From NCBI GenBank assembly GCA_022829145.1, contig CM040742.1, forward strand, positions 4,463,658 to 4,527,657: a stretch of DNA of 64,000 nt, in the 5' to 3' direction. Origin of the DNA: Albula goreensis (lineage: Eukaryota; Chordata; Actinopteri; Albuliformes; Albulidae). The position numbers were made by a program, and so were the translations under genes. The number at the start of each line of letters is the position of its first letter. Position 1 is the stretch's first letter. Below the pieces are notes generated by a model, which was not told where the DNA came from, did no database searches, and saw only the letters and a list, made by a program, of their open reading frames with translations. This document shows positions 53,061 to 64,000 of the stretch, piece by piece.

Positions 53061-56000
53061 TGCCTCCCAGACATGCATGCAGACATGTCTGAACTCTGCC
53101 TCAGAGACAAACATCTGTGTCTGGGTACTAGGGGAGTGGATGTCTGCTGTAAAGACCAAAGTGAGGACAGAAGACACGCTCTCTCAAAACAAGCTGGAGG
53201 GAACTACAAAGGGCTGACTTTCGGATTCTTCATGACATATTGTTTCAGTGTCAACTTCATGTGTCATGTATCTGACAATCTTAGTCCAGTGAATTTTGAA
53301 TCATTTACTTCACCTACATATACACATCTCTTGTGCCTATGTGGTATATCCAGTGTTTTCAACTTATTGAATTCAGGAGTCCCAAGCCTACATGTTCTTG
53401 CCATTCTAAAAGCACCATACATGATTCTGGATTGATTAGAAAAACTGGAAAAAAGCTTCAGTGGTCATATAAAGTACTTTTTACAAAGAAAAAATAATTA
53501 GGATGAATAACTTTTAGAAATTCTATGGCATTTATTTATCAGTGATACCTGTGAATTTTCAAACACATTGTACTTTATGTCTTTATTGTTGGATGAGAAA
53601 TCACTGTATGGTGTCTTTATTTATAACCAAACACCTTTGATTAAATGTAAGTTTTAACCTCAAAAATAAATGTAAAAAAACATGTTTTTTTATTATCCTA
53701 ATCACTTGGTTCTATAGAACAAAGTAATCTGAGCATGTGCGTAGTCATATCGTAAGTAACAATATCTCATTACTGGAGTAAATGTCATTTAGGAAACACT
53801 GAAAGTTAGCTGTGCTCGTAATTACATGTTAAACAAGGACAGCCTCCTTACATGTTATATAATAGTAACTGTCATTAACACTGGCAGTGATGGCAACAAA
53901 TCTATGTATGTACCATGTGAGAATGTAATTATATTTAATTCAGAAAAATGTATGCCTGAGATACAAAATAATCTGTGTGCCTTGGCAGACAGGAGCATGC
54001 TTGTGTAACAATAGTGACATTTATTTACTCTAAGATATTCAATCAATCTTACTTAAGCTTTACTTAAGCTCACCATAGTTTCTAGATTTGGCAAGTATGC
54101 TAAAGGCTAGAGTTCAGAGTAGTTTTGGAAACTAAGCAATTTCGATCATCACCTTTAGCAACATCTTTAGCCTGTATTCAGTAATCTGCCAAGGTAATAA
54201 GTAATAATGGTATAACATGATGTATGACATTTCTCACACATGAAAGTAACTGTAATAAATGACAGAATTACCTACCTTTTTGTTTGTCTGCACATCTCAT
54301 ATGTGTAACCCATTGCAAGACAAATGACTGTGATAAGTTACCTGTGTCTGGTGAATATTATCTTACAGAGACAGGTATTTATTGTTTAGATAACTGATAG
54401 CTCTCTCACTCGGCATTATGGGGAGAGTTGTTGAATGAAAGTGCAGTGCTTTGGACTGGTTTACCTGTTTAGCACAAAGAGAGTGGAGTGGCTTATGCTA
54501 AACATCCTGGGATTCCTCCCATGAGTAATCATTCTTATAAAGAAACATGTCAGTTTATTTCTTTCCGCTATACAAGACATTGCGATATCAACATTGTAAT
54601 ATGTGAGATTATAATGCAACATGACACTTCTTTTACACAAGATTTTGAGAGATGTCATACAGCTGATGTCTAAACTGCAGGTTCACTGGCCACAGAAAGA
54701 GCAGAATTATTTAAGTGCTCACTCCTGGTCATGGACACCCAGGAGACCCAGTGAGGTTAGTTAACTGTGTAATGAATTAACTTGATTTGTCAGTTCTATT
54801 CTAAGTGCCACATAACAACAAAATCACCCAAACCCCACAGCTCTCCAGGTGTTAAGGTTATAAAGGTATTAACCAAATAAAGCAAAACTGCATCATTGAG
54901 AGGAATGGTATCAAGATTCCAAGATTATTGTGATAGAGGAAAATGGACACTTGATAGTATAGAGGATAAAAACATCATAGCAATGACCTAAAAAAATTAC
55001 AACAGAACTGAATCTACACCTCACTCACCAAGTCTTAAAAAAAAACCATATTATCAGTTTCAGAAAGTGGTAGGAAGGCCATTCTGAAACTGCTTGTGCC
55101 AAAAGCACAACCAGACACAACCTGGTATAATGAGAACAAGGAGAACGAGGCCATTGTGGAGCAAAGGTTTCAAAAAAATCATTGAATCTTTATGGGAAGT
55201 TCTGAAATGTAGAGTTCAGAATAGAATTCCACTCCCCTTCATCTCTAAAAGAGTTGGAGATTTTCTTTCTTGAAGAATAAGATCATACATATACTATGCA
55301 CCAGGAAAAAAGTCACCTAAAAACAAACCCATCCCCCCATCACCTACTCAGAAAAAGACTGACCCCAGACCAGACAAAATGATGTTGATGACCCCTACTA
55401 TGGAGGTGACAGTTGACATTTTCTTGACGCTATGTTATTGATTGACAGACTATGTTTTGAAATGCCATAACTCCCTGCATGTGCCTCCCTATCTTGCACT
55501 CCTGACGGCAGTGGAGGTTGTATAAGTGATGTTTAATAACTTTCTCTGTTGATAAAATAAGTTTTACCAAAGGTGACTCCCCCTTCCTGCCTGACGCCCG
55601 TTTGGCTCGAAGCACGTTGCTAGGCATGTGAAGACGAATGCTGTACACCCGTTTGCACTCGCTTTGCTCTGTCTCAGCTGTTTTGCGTGTTTGGGAAGCT
55701 GTGATGTACCTGTGGTAAATAAATGACTATGCTTTCACCTTAACAAGACCGAAAATGTATGACGTCTAACCACATCAGCAACGTTCTGAACATTTATGTT
55801 TTTTTAAACTTGGTACACAGCAGCTGTCTGGTTTCCTGGTAATTGGGATAACCCTGTGCTGGATTCCTTGCTTACATTTTGACAGTTTGTTCATGACAGC
55901 TACAAATGTCACAGTAACCTGCACACAGCGTGTCTGGTAACTATTTTCGTGGATCCTTTTAATGAAGGGTTTTTTTGTAAAGCAACAGAGCTTTCGCTCT

Positions 56001-57238
56001 TTTCGTGGGATATAAAAGCTTTGATGTACCTTTTGACATAAACGTTTATTTCTTCTGAACAAGATTTTTCCCCCCGACTGACACCCCTTTTGGTATGTTT
56101 GATCAGTTACCAAAAATACAGAATTGGCAAGACCAAAAACAGTAGAATATTGGCTTACAGTCATTTCATCATTAAAGAAAGGATGTGAAGCACCACGGTG
56201 TACTTTCTGAAGCCATTATCTGCATATTTGAGAACTAATTTCTGGTAACATGGATTTTGACTGACACTTCCACTGAGAGTTGCTTGTCTAGTTTACTGGA
56301 ACACTTTGATGTCGGTGTGAGGCTGTGTGTGTCAGCCATTTGGACTCATTAGTTTGACAGTCTTTCTCCAGCTGTGTCTGCCTGCTTGCATCTCATCTCC
56401 TTCACCACTGGAGAAAAACTTCCAAAAACCATGTCTCTCTGTCTATGGAACTCACTTTCTCTCTCCCAACTTTTTTCAGGCCAAGACAAAGGATAACAGG
56501 TGTTTCCTTTTGCATGTAAACCATCCATACATTGACTATTAACCTCATTTAGTGGCTATGACTCACCAATTGGCCACAATTGCAATTTGATAACACATAA
56601 TCTACCCCCTTTCCCTCACTTTTTCTGTTCACTTCCCACTCCTCGTCATGCCATTGAATGATTTTCTTTTCCAGGGTATCATAAAATGTCCTAACTTGGT
56701 CTATATAGAGCCCAATGTAAACATATAGCATTAAACTATGAGAGAAGGATTCCTCTATGACAAAAATCTCTATGCAATGCTTCACTTCAATTGAGTGCTG
56801 AAGCAGCTGTTCCACAGAAGTAACAGTTTGTGGTATCACCTAGAACTCGTTGACAAATAAAAAGCTGTTTAAACAGGCAATGTAAAAACTATGCTACCCC
56901 TTATCCTGAATGATGCAGCATCTATTCATGAGAAGTTTGCTATCAATTTCTTCCTCCAATGAATCAGTTACAGCCATGATGAGTTGCCACTAGCTATATA
57001 TGTGTGACAGTAGCTGAAAAGGAAGTTAATGGAGTGACTGGGCAAATTCAGACTGAAGCTAAGATGTTGTGGGGAGGGGTGGGACTATAGTGCTCAGTTC
57101 AGCAAATCCATGGGTCACTACACTTAACCTCTTAGAAAAATAAAAGTGCATTGCTTCAGGTCATCCACAGGGTCCATGCTAACCCTTCTGGCGCTTGAGA
57201 CTTTTTAACACCCTCGTCCCCGACATAATGCACTTTGT
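53061..57238. other. Intergenic DNA, no gene recognised
   Basis: AT-rich DNA without family-like frames. A weak Tc1-transposase-like stretch (IESLWEVLKCRVQNR, 55181-55225 +) and an LTR-like stretch with AATAAA near 55719-55726 are the only suggestive spots; neither has supporting termini. Confidence 0.4.
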
Positions 57239-57292
57239 GTTGTAAGTCGCTCTGGATAAGAGTATCTGCTAAATGCCTAAAATGTAATGTAA
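57239..57292 (+). repeat. L2-type LINE/SINE 3' tail
   Basis: TTGTAAGTCGCTCTGGATAA, then GAGTATCTGCTAAATGCC, then TAAAATGTAATGTAA. It is the best-preserved copy of the tail in the window. The element body upstream is not recognised. Confidence 0.7.
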
Positions 57293-57621
57293 AAGAAATT
57301 AGATTTGCTGGACCAGGGTTGGTGTTCACCTCTGTCACCTCGGAAGTGCTTACACCAACGGAAATTTGTTGTCAGTTATGAGTAAAAGATGAAAATTCCT
57401 TACTCACTTTCTTACTGACTTGGATTTCTAAAATTCTAGAGAGTGTTATCAGCACACATTGGTTTACAAAATATAGTTTGTGCTACTCACACTTTAAGAA
57501 AATGATGCTTTAACAAAGACAAAAAAGAAAATTGTTCAGTTCATGCTGGTCATATGCAGGCTAAAAGATATTGGCTACCATTTGACATGGGGTATCAGTC
57601 AGTAATTAGTCAATAGGTCAT

Positions 57622-57833
57622 TGTGAAGGAGTGGACCTTCCCAATTGACTGAAGCATTGTTAATTGCTTGATTGTTAATTGAAACCTGGTGTTTGTTACT
57701 AGCTATAAAAGTAGCATTTCAGTTGAGTGAGGAGAAGAGAAGATGAGCCAGAAATGCCTGCTTGTGTGTTTTTAAAATAAATTATAGTTTTATGAAGTTG
57801 ATTTTACTCAGTTGTTTATAAGCCTTTTTTACA
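57622..57833 (+). repeat. 5' LTR of the miniature element
   Basis: Starts TGTGAAGGAGTGGACC and ends CCTTTTTTACA. It has a TATA box and a downstream AATAAA in the order expected for U3-R. It is preceded by GTCAT. Confidence 0.9.
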
Positions 57834-57835
57834 TT

Positions 57836-57852
57836 TGGTGTCAGAGTGGGAT
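57836..57852 (+). other. Primer binding site, tRNA-Leu type
   Basis: TGGTGTCAGAGTGGGAT starts two bases after the 5' LTR. It begins with TGG (complement of tRNA CCA) and matches the pattern seen in elements primed by tRNA-Leu. Confidence 0.8.
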
Positions 57853-58392
57853 TTTAGCCCCTGTTCCTTTGGGGTGACCCGCTTTTTAAAAAAGGCTTTT
57901 AAATTGGTTTGTGCTGAGTTTTTATTAGACTTGGAGATTTTTAATGCAAGCAACCTTCACAAGAAAGGACTGTGCATAGACCTGTCCAAGTGAAGATGTA
58001 GGTGGGGCTTAAAGGGGACCAGAGGAAGCTGACAGAGCAGTGGGGCCCATGAGTGGGAGCAGCTGGGTACCCCTTTAATTGAATGGGGAGCTGTAGCTGG
58101 CTCTGGGAGGAGTTCTGGTCCAGAGCCCAAAAGGGAGACAACTCTGTGAGCCAGTATGAGGGGCCTATAGCCAGTTGGGAGGTGGTGTCCTGTCCCTGTA
58201 GTGCAGTGAATGCCAGAAGGAGGAGTTACCTCGGTTGTCTAATTGGGGACCAAGCCTCAACAATCTGGAAGAGAAGCTTTCCAGCATGAACGTCTTGAAC
58301 AATTGTGGTTGAATGCAGACTTTGTATTAAGACTTCGGTACCTGCCATGTCTTGCAATACTGGGTATGCAAGACTGGAGAGGAGGGAGGAAA

Positions 58393-58562
58393 TGTGAAGG
58401 AGTGGACCTAAGTGTTAATTGCTTGATTGTTAATTGAATTCTGGTGTTTGTGGCTAGCTATTTAGAATAGCTAATTAAAGTAGCATTTCAGTTGAGTGAG
58501 GAGAAGAGAAGGTGAGCCTGCTTGTGTGTTGTTTTTAAGCCTTTTTTTTTTTTTTTTTTACA
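58393..58562 (+). repeat. 3' LTR of the miniature element
   Basis: Starts TGTGAAGGAGTGGACC and ends in a long T run followed by ACA. It is shorter than the 5' LTR through a deletion after GTGGACCT and loss of the segment with AATAAA, and has a small insertion where the 5' LTR has its TATA box. It is followed by GTCAT. Confidence 0.9.
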
Positions 58563-58567
58563 GTCAT

Positions 58568-61105
58568 TGTTATACATTTGTATGATATTATGTGATGTGA
58601 CACTCAATTTGACATTGTCAGATATGTGCACTTTAAGAAAAACATGAATTATATATATATTTTTTTAAAACTCTCTTTTCTACCACTGCTAAAACTACCT
58701 TGTGTAAAGGTTTGCCTGCAACGTGAGCATGCATGTGCTTCTAGGGGGAGGAGGCTGAACTTTGTAATGTCGGTAGAGGGAGGAGGTTGAGGGGGTCCTG
58801 GTTTAACAGCAGTTACTGTTCTACAGCAAGAACATAATGTTATTTTTTTTCCTCTTTCTCTGTGCATGTGTCGTGTGTGTGTGCTTACTCCAGCCAGTAT
58901 TACTTTGTCTATCCTGCAATCTTTTGTGTGCTCTATTTGCCACCAAACAAACCTGATCCCTTTGCCCCACTTCCTTCTCTCCACAGCATGTGTTTCTTAA
59001 TTACTGCCTCATTTCGTTCATTTAGCTTTTATAATCCTCTGACCCCTCCCCCACCACCCCACCCCACCCTCACTGCCTCTCACACACCGCCCCCCACCGC
59101 CCCCCTTCATTGTGAAAGTATAACCAACCTCGAATTTTACAGCAACACAAAAAGCGCAGACACCTAGTCCCTGCATTCACAAACTGGAATCCCGGCTATT
59201 TCTGCCCATCACCACTGCAGCAAGAGGAAGGATTGTGCCTAGCCAAAGGTACCGAGAATGCCAAGCGGATTTATTCCACTTTGCTATTTATAATCCAAAG
59301 TTGGGGAAAAAAAAAAAAAAAAAAAAGCTACAAAGCTGAAGAAATTCCACAGCCTGTATACAGACCTTAACCTGCAGTGTGTTGCTTTTTTCTTCATTTT
59401 TTCATTAATATTACTTGAACAGTCTGACTGCACCATGGGCGGAACAGTATCGTAAATCTTGAAAGATCACATCATTTCTTTTCATTAGTTTTTATCTTTG
59501 TTGTTTGGAGCTGAAACCTTGTATATTTATCTTTAAAATTCATGAAATTGATTCACTGATTGCCCTGGATTTGAGCTACGCAACAGCACTATGCACAGAA
59601 CGAACATTTTTCAACACTTTGTATGAATGACTATCGTTGAAACTCAGCAACTGAGTACGCTGTTCAGTTCATCGACATTTCATCCCTCGTAGCTATTTCA
59701 GCATTTTGGATTGCACATAATACTTTCGCAGTGACTCCAGGCACAATGTAAGTAGTTCCAATATATTCAATATAATCCAAAGACCCTACTCCTTAAAGAA
59801 TACCAAAGTACAAAGCTTATTATTGTATAACACTTTAGACATCTCACTCAACAATATACTGCCAAAAAATCTGGCCCATGTATTCTCTTTTTATATTTCA
59901 AAATCCTTGTAAATGTAAAAGTAATATATATTGGATCAAAATCATTGGCCAATTCAACAAGTAAAAAGTACACAAAAATAATACTTAAAATATAACCAAT
60001 ATTCATTGGATGGTTTGTATTCACAAATTCCTCATTTAACATGTACTGATTAGTTAAAGGTATATTTTGAGTCTATTTGGTATGTTTACTTTGTATATCT
60101 AGTGACATATTTTTTCTGGAAATCCTGTGCAAAATACTAGAGCTCAGAGTGTGTGCATGTATATGTGTGTGTGTGTGTGTGTATGTGTTTGTAGATGTTT
60201 AAGTGATGGTTTCAACAATAATGTGTACAAACAAAAATCAAAAGCACAATAATACTAGCACAACTAAAGTTATCAAACAGATCTGTGGCCTTCCAACCCT
60301 GCTTGGATGGTACAGCAAAAGCTATAGGCAAATGTATGATAAAGCTTAGGATAATCCACTGGTACTTAAATACGTAAATACTGGTGAGAGCCACCTCTTA
60401 GTCAGTCATGCCCATTCCAAATAAGTATTCCTTAGAAGTGCCTACAGTCCTAACAGCTACCTACAGGGCCTTAGAGGTTATGCACTGGAAATCCCAAACT
60501 TCTCAGTAGGTGAAACCTCCTCCCAAGAGTTCAGACTGGGCCTCACAAATCACAGGTCTGAACATTGGTGACATCACTGGCTGGAAGTCACCAGTGGAGG
60601 GGCAACTGGTTAACCCTGCAATGGGGGAGGGTGGGGCAGAGTTCATTTGGTTTCTTGTTCCTAACCTGTTGCTGGTAGTGAGAACTACACCTCTGTCCTG
60701 ATCACCAGCAGCTCTCCTGCATTTCTGCGTGGTACTATGTTCTTCAATGGCAGTTTTTACTTAGTTGCTCTGAGAAGATGTTTAAAGAAGCACATTAGGC
60801 ATTTCATTGTATGGAACACACTCTGTGACTGTACATTGTGATAAATTAGACAGACAGATAGATAGACAGACAGACAGAGACAGATAAATAATGGATTGAT
60901 TGATTAGATAACGTGCTTAAGTTGCGGGGCACCAAGTTGTTCTTCAACAACTAGCAACTTAAAGAACCGTTTTTTAAAACATCAGACTGATTTTTGTATT
61001 TCCCTCTTGAAGTGACAGCAGTGTTTGTAGCCACTGGTTGTGAGGTAACCTTCAGTCCTTGCCGATCCTGCCTGCACCGTCTCCTCGTCCCAGCTCTGCG
61101 CTGCC
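58568..61105. other. Spacer upstream of the slc22a gene
   Basis: Contains a C-rich tract (59041-59106), poly-A (about 59308-59327), a TG microsatellite (60149-60192) and a GACA/GATA microsatellite (60848-60890). A donor-like CACAAT/GTAAGT at about 59747 and an acceptor-like GTGACAG at about 61017 could belong to a non-coding 5' exon of the transporter gene, but nothing proves it. No coding frame is recognised. Confidence 0.4.
60848..60890. repeat. GACA/GATA microsatellite
   Basis: Interrupted (GACA)n and (GATA)n units, about 40 bases. Confidence 0.8.
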
Positions 61106-63849
61106 ATGGCCTTTGCTGATGTCCTGGAGCAGGTGGGCAGCACGGGCCGGTTCCAGGTCCTGCACGTCACCCTGCTCTGCATCCCCATCCTCATGATGGC
61201 CAGTCACAACCTCCTGCAGAACTTTGTGGCGGCCGTGCCTCCCCATTACTGCCGCGCCCCGACAAACTTCTCCTTGTCCCACCTGGACCCCCAGGTGGCC
61301 CTGCTTCTCACAGTGCCCCGGGACTCAGACGGACAGTTGTCCAAGTGCCAGCGGTACTCCAATCCTCAGTGGCACCTTCTTGCACGTAATAGCACCTCCG
61401 AGGAGACAGGGGGTGCTGCTCAGAGCACTGCAGACCCCTTCACTGCGGATCTGGAAGGCTGTAAGGAAGGATGGGAATACAACATGACCAGCATGCCTTC
61501 CACCATCATATCTGAGGTAGGGGGGACCCAATTCATTTTAAACGACAACCCCAAAACTCATCCCTTCATCTGCACTTAGGCCCATCTCCCCCAAATATGT
61601 TTCTTCCCTCCATGCTCTATATTTTACTACCCTGCTAAATTCATATTTGTAAAATATTGCTCAGAATGGAATTTTTGATCATCAATTTGTATGCTTCATG
61701 TAATCAAAGGTGCTATTTAAAAAAACCCTTATAATAAACATTGCCCATATACTCTTAGTACTAAAATGCAAAGACTATACTACAATACTTTAATTGAATA
61801 GACTTGGAAAAAGGATGCAAGACATGGCACAAAATATTTTTATTTCTATGTGTAAAATATACATAACATCATGCCAAACTCAAAAGTACTCAACCTCAGT
61901 TTAGATTTTTTAATGCCTGTGATTAGTTAACAAAAATGTGCTTTTTCACCTCTCTCTCTACCAAATGCAGTGGGATTTGGTGTGTGATCTTCGCTCCCTC
62001 AAACAGATGGGACAAAGCATTTATATGGGAGGGGTGCTTGTAGGAGCACTGATTTTTGGGGGCTTGTCTGACAGGTAATTTCACACTCAACGCTCTGTTC
62101 ATGCACTCTTCTTCTTCATTTACTAGTCCCTTTCCATTCCTGTTTGATGTGCAGATTTGGCAAGGCAGAGTTTATTTCATATCAAACATCAAGGAGAAGA
62201 GTACATACTGCAATCATGGCACTCAAACATTCAACAGTTTACCTCCAGTCATATTGTATTTCTTATGGCTCTTTACTAGCTTAACTATAATAATGACACT
62301 TACTGACCACACATAGTCTAGATTTTATGTTGAGCAGGGTAAAGTGTATTGGAATAAGAAAAAGACAACATGAGACCGAACTTCAACATAAGGGTTTGCC
62401 TCCAAAACATGACCTGACAAGCAGGTCTAAGAACATTTATGACTCCCTGCATGGTAAAACCTTCCAAATAGGGTTTATTACATGCTCTTATAATGTTTAA
62501 AAATGAACATTTTGCTGTATGCTGACTTGATTTTTCAGTAATGAGTTGAAAGTTACGTTGGGGTCTGAAGCTGAAGTTTATGTCATGCTCACTTACTTCA
62601 GTAAATGAAGTGTTACTGTAGCAAATGCTGCAAAATTAATACTTTTTCTTTTTGATAAAAATTAAGAATTTCAAGATGATTATCTCTGTCAGCTGAAACT
62701 CATGACCCGGATATAGAGATAGCCTACAGACGCCGAGGAGATAAGCACTTAAAAAGCATCGGTTAACGGGCTTTGTCCTCTCAACGGTATCAAAGCACTG
62801 CCTTATTGCATGTATGTTATCCTTTTTCTCCACCTCCTCAGATTTGGCCGTCGGATACTGCTGCTGTGCTCTCACCTAATGATGGCGGTGGGGGGCACAT
62901 GCGCTGCGTTCGCGCCCAACTTCAGCGTCTTCTGCTTATTCCGTTTCTTTTGTGGAATGGCGCTGTCAGGGCTAGTTCTCAACTCCTTCTCCCTGAGTGA
63001 GTTCCGTTTTTGTTTGGGTAACGTTGAGGCAAATACTTTTCTGTGCCGGTGTAACTGCACAGAGATGAATGTATGAATTTTTTTCCTGTACTGCGCCACC
63101 AAGAAAATATGTATGCCTTTGCCCACAATGAAAAGAATCAACTAAGCATAGCGGTCATTTATCTTAATATTCACATAGCAAATGTGAAATGAATGTGAAA
63201 CGGTCCATTATGACCCCATAAACAAATGGAGCTGCAAAAGATAACCCTGTTTTGTCAGCACTGGCAGTGTCAGAACACAATACTGCCAAAGTACTACTAC
63301 AAAGACAAAGTACTTATTCTCTAACTTCCCATGGAGATTTCAAAATGATTGAAGGGAATGAGTCGTAAGACCGTGTGGGTTGCTTAGATACAACCAAGAG
63401 GAGACAGAGAACTCAACTTTATACTTCTAAATGTATTAGTCCTGCTGTTTCTTGTAGTTGTTAGATAGAAAGCCTTGCAATTTTAGTCATCAATTACTTT
63501 TTGTATTAAAACTGGCCCCAGACTAAAGTAATCCAGAGGTTACTAAGCAATCTGCCTGTTTGTGTTTTAGACATAACCGGGGTTGATAGTGATGAATTTG
63601 AAACTTTCTGAAGCTTCAGTCCGTTTTAATGGCCTGTGATTGCTGATTGCACTTTTCCCCATCTTTCTTCTCTCCTCCAGTTGTAGAGTGGATTCCCACA
63701 CGTGTGCGGACAGTGGTTGGCACAGGAACTGGGTACTGCTACACCACGGGTCAGCTGATTCTGGCTGGGGTGGCATACTTCATTCGAGACTGGCGCTGGC
63801 TAACCCTCGCTGTCTCGTTACCCTTTTATGTATCTTTCCTCTACTCCTG
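61106..63849 (+). CDS. SLC22-family organic anion transporter, 5' part (exons 1-4)
   Basis: A major-facilitator-superfamily membrane protein expected to exchange organic anions across an epithelial plasma membrane. Coding exons 61106-61516, 61971-62074, 62842-62996 and 63681-63849 give about 280 residues in consistent phase; the last donor (CTCCTG/GTAAGA) leads into an intron that passes the window edge. The start [17 protein letters not shown] is the OAT-subgroup N-terminus, and the ATG has a strong context (GCCATGG). TM1 is about residues 16-36. A large extracellular loop follows with possible N-glycosylation at N54, N95 and N126 and cysteines at 49, 81 and 119. WDLVC begins the next block, with the MFS signature GGLSDRFGRR at 167-176 between TM2 and TM3. 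Exon 4 carries [10 protein letters not shown] and the helix around [12 protein letters not shown]. Closest in type to SLC22A6/SLC22A8; I cannot fix the orthologue. Confidence 0.93.
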
Positions 63850-64000
63850 GTAAGATTTTTTTTTTTTTGGGGGGGGGGGATGGTGGGAAGTCCATCTGTA
63901 ATATTTTGAAATATTTTTGTATTGTTCTCATATAATTCATTTTGTTGTATTGATGGATGAAGATTTCTATTTAGAGTCAATAATAAATGTCAGTTTGCAT
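63850..64000 (+). other. Start of slc22a intron 4, runs off the window
   Basis: Begins with donor GTAAGA and a T run followed by a G run (63857-63880), which may be hard to sequence. The remaining exons of the transporter lie beyond the right edge. Confidence 0.7.

Larger units (their letters stand above)
57622..58562 (+). mobile_element. Complete miniature LTR retrotransposon (TRIM-like), non-coding
   Basis: The 5' LTR is 57622-57833 (212 bp, TG...CA) with TATAAAA at 57704-57710 and AATAAA at 57776-57781. Two bases later comes a primer binding site TGGTGTCAGAGTGGGAT (57836-57852) of the tRNA-Leu type. The internal region is about 560 bp. A polypurine tract (58376-58392, GGAGAGGAGGGAGGAAA) directly precedes the 3' LTR at 58393-58562 (170 bp, TG...CA). 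Both flanks are GTCAT (57617-57621 and 58563-58567), the 5-bp target duplication. The LTRs share start, middle (GTAGCATTTCAGTTGAGTGA) and end but differ by indels; the 3' LTR lacks the polyadenylation segment. The longest internal frames (about 68 codons) show no gag, protease or RT motif. The orientation follows from the PBS and PPT positions. Confidence 0.92.

Noticed and set aside
55430-55760. Possible solo LTR with AATAAA near 55719-55726
   Set aside because: It has LTR-like composition but I could not find TG...CA ends with a flanking target duplication.
57941-58289. Frames of 66-68 codons inside the miniature LTR element as possible gag
   Set aside because: No gag, zinc-knuckle, protease or reverse transcriptase motif, and frames on both strands are of similar length, so they are treated as chance.

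Overview
The window is vertebrate nuclear DNA, almost certainly from a ray-finned fish. Evidence for this is split coding exons with GT/AG junctions, GC-rich third codon positions, short introns, and a fish-style repeat load. The repeats include L2-type LINE/SINE tails with the CTCTGGATAAGAG stem and TGTAA-like repeats, L1-like LINE pieces, a Ty3/gypsy fragment and a miniature LTR element. The tails resemble those of the eel UnaL2/UnaSINE family, but this does not fix the species.

Four protein genes lie on the + strand. rbm4 (about 2.2-7.65 kb) encodes an RNA-binding protein with two RRMs and a CCHC knuckle; its last coding exon is interrupted by an apparent one-base frameshift at about 4980. 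sf1 (about 15.9-31.7 kb, 12 coding exons, 675 aa) is splicing factor 1/branch-point binding protein, starting with the long proline-rich N-terminal exon. pygm (about 34.8-51.0 kb, 20 coding exons, 842 aa) is muscle glycogen phosphorylase, complete and intact. An slc22a6/slc22a8-like organic anion transporter (from 61,106) is cut off by the right window edge after four exons. All joined exon phases are consistent.

The sf1-pygm pair in this order and orientation is also found in the human 11q13 region, where SLC22A organic-anion transporters and RBM4 lie on the same arm. This looks like a compacted piece of that block without NRXN2 or RASGRP2 between pygm and the transporter. rbm4 and sf1 both act in pre-mRNA splicing; pygm releases glucose-1-phosphate in muscle; the slc22a product is expected in an epithelial plasma membrane. 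I see no evidence of a shared pathway or operon-like linkage.

Between genes: 1-2.1 kb and 7.65-15.7 kb hold no recognisable gene, only short duplications and repeat-like DNA. sf1 intron 7 carries an antisense L1-like LINE next to an unclassified block. 51.6-53.1 kb is a LINE reverse transcriptase interrupted by a Ty3/gypsy pol fragment. 57,622-58,562 is a structurally complete miniature LTR retrotransposon (TRIM-like): two LTRs, tRNA-Leu-type primer binding site, polypurine tract and a 5-bp target duplication, but no coding capacity. Several minisatellites sit directly against splice sites, notably a 57-bp duplication across the pygm exon 9 acceptor and a repeat array ending at the sf1 exon 8 acceptor. 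I found no CRISPR array, rRNA, or confident tRNA.
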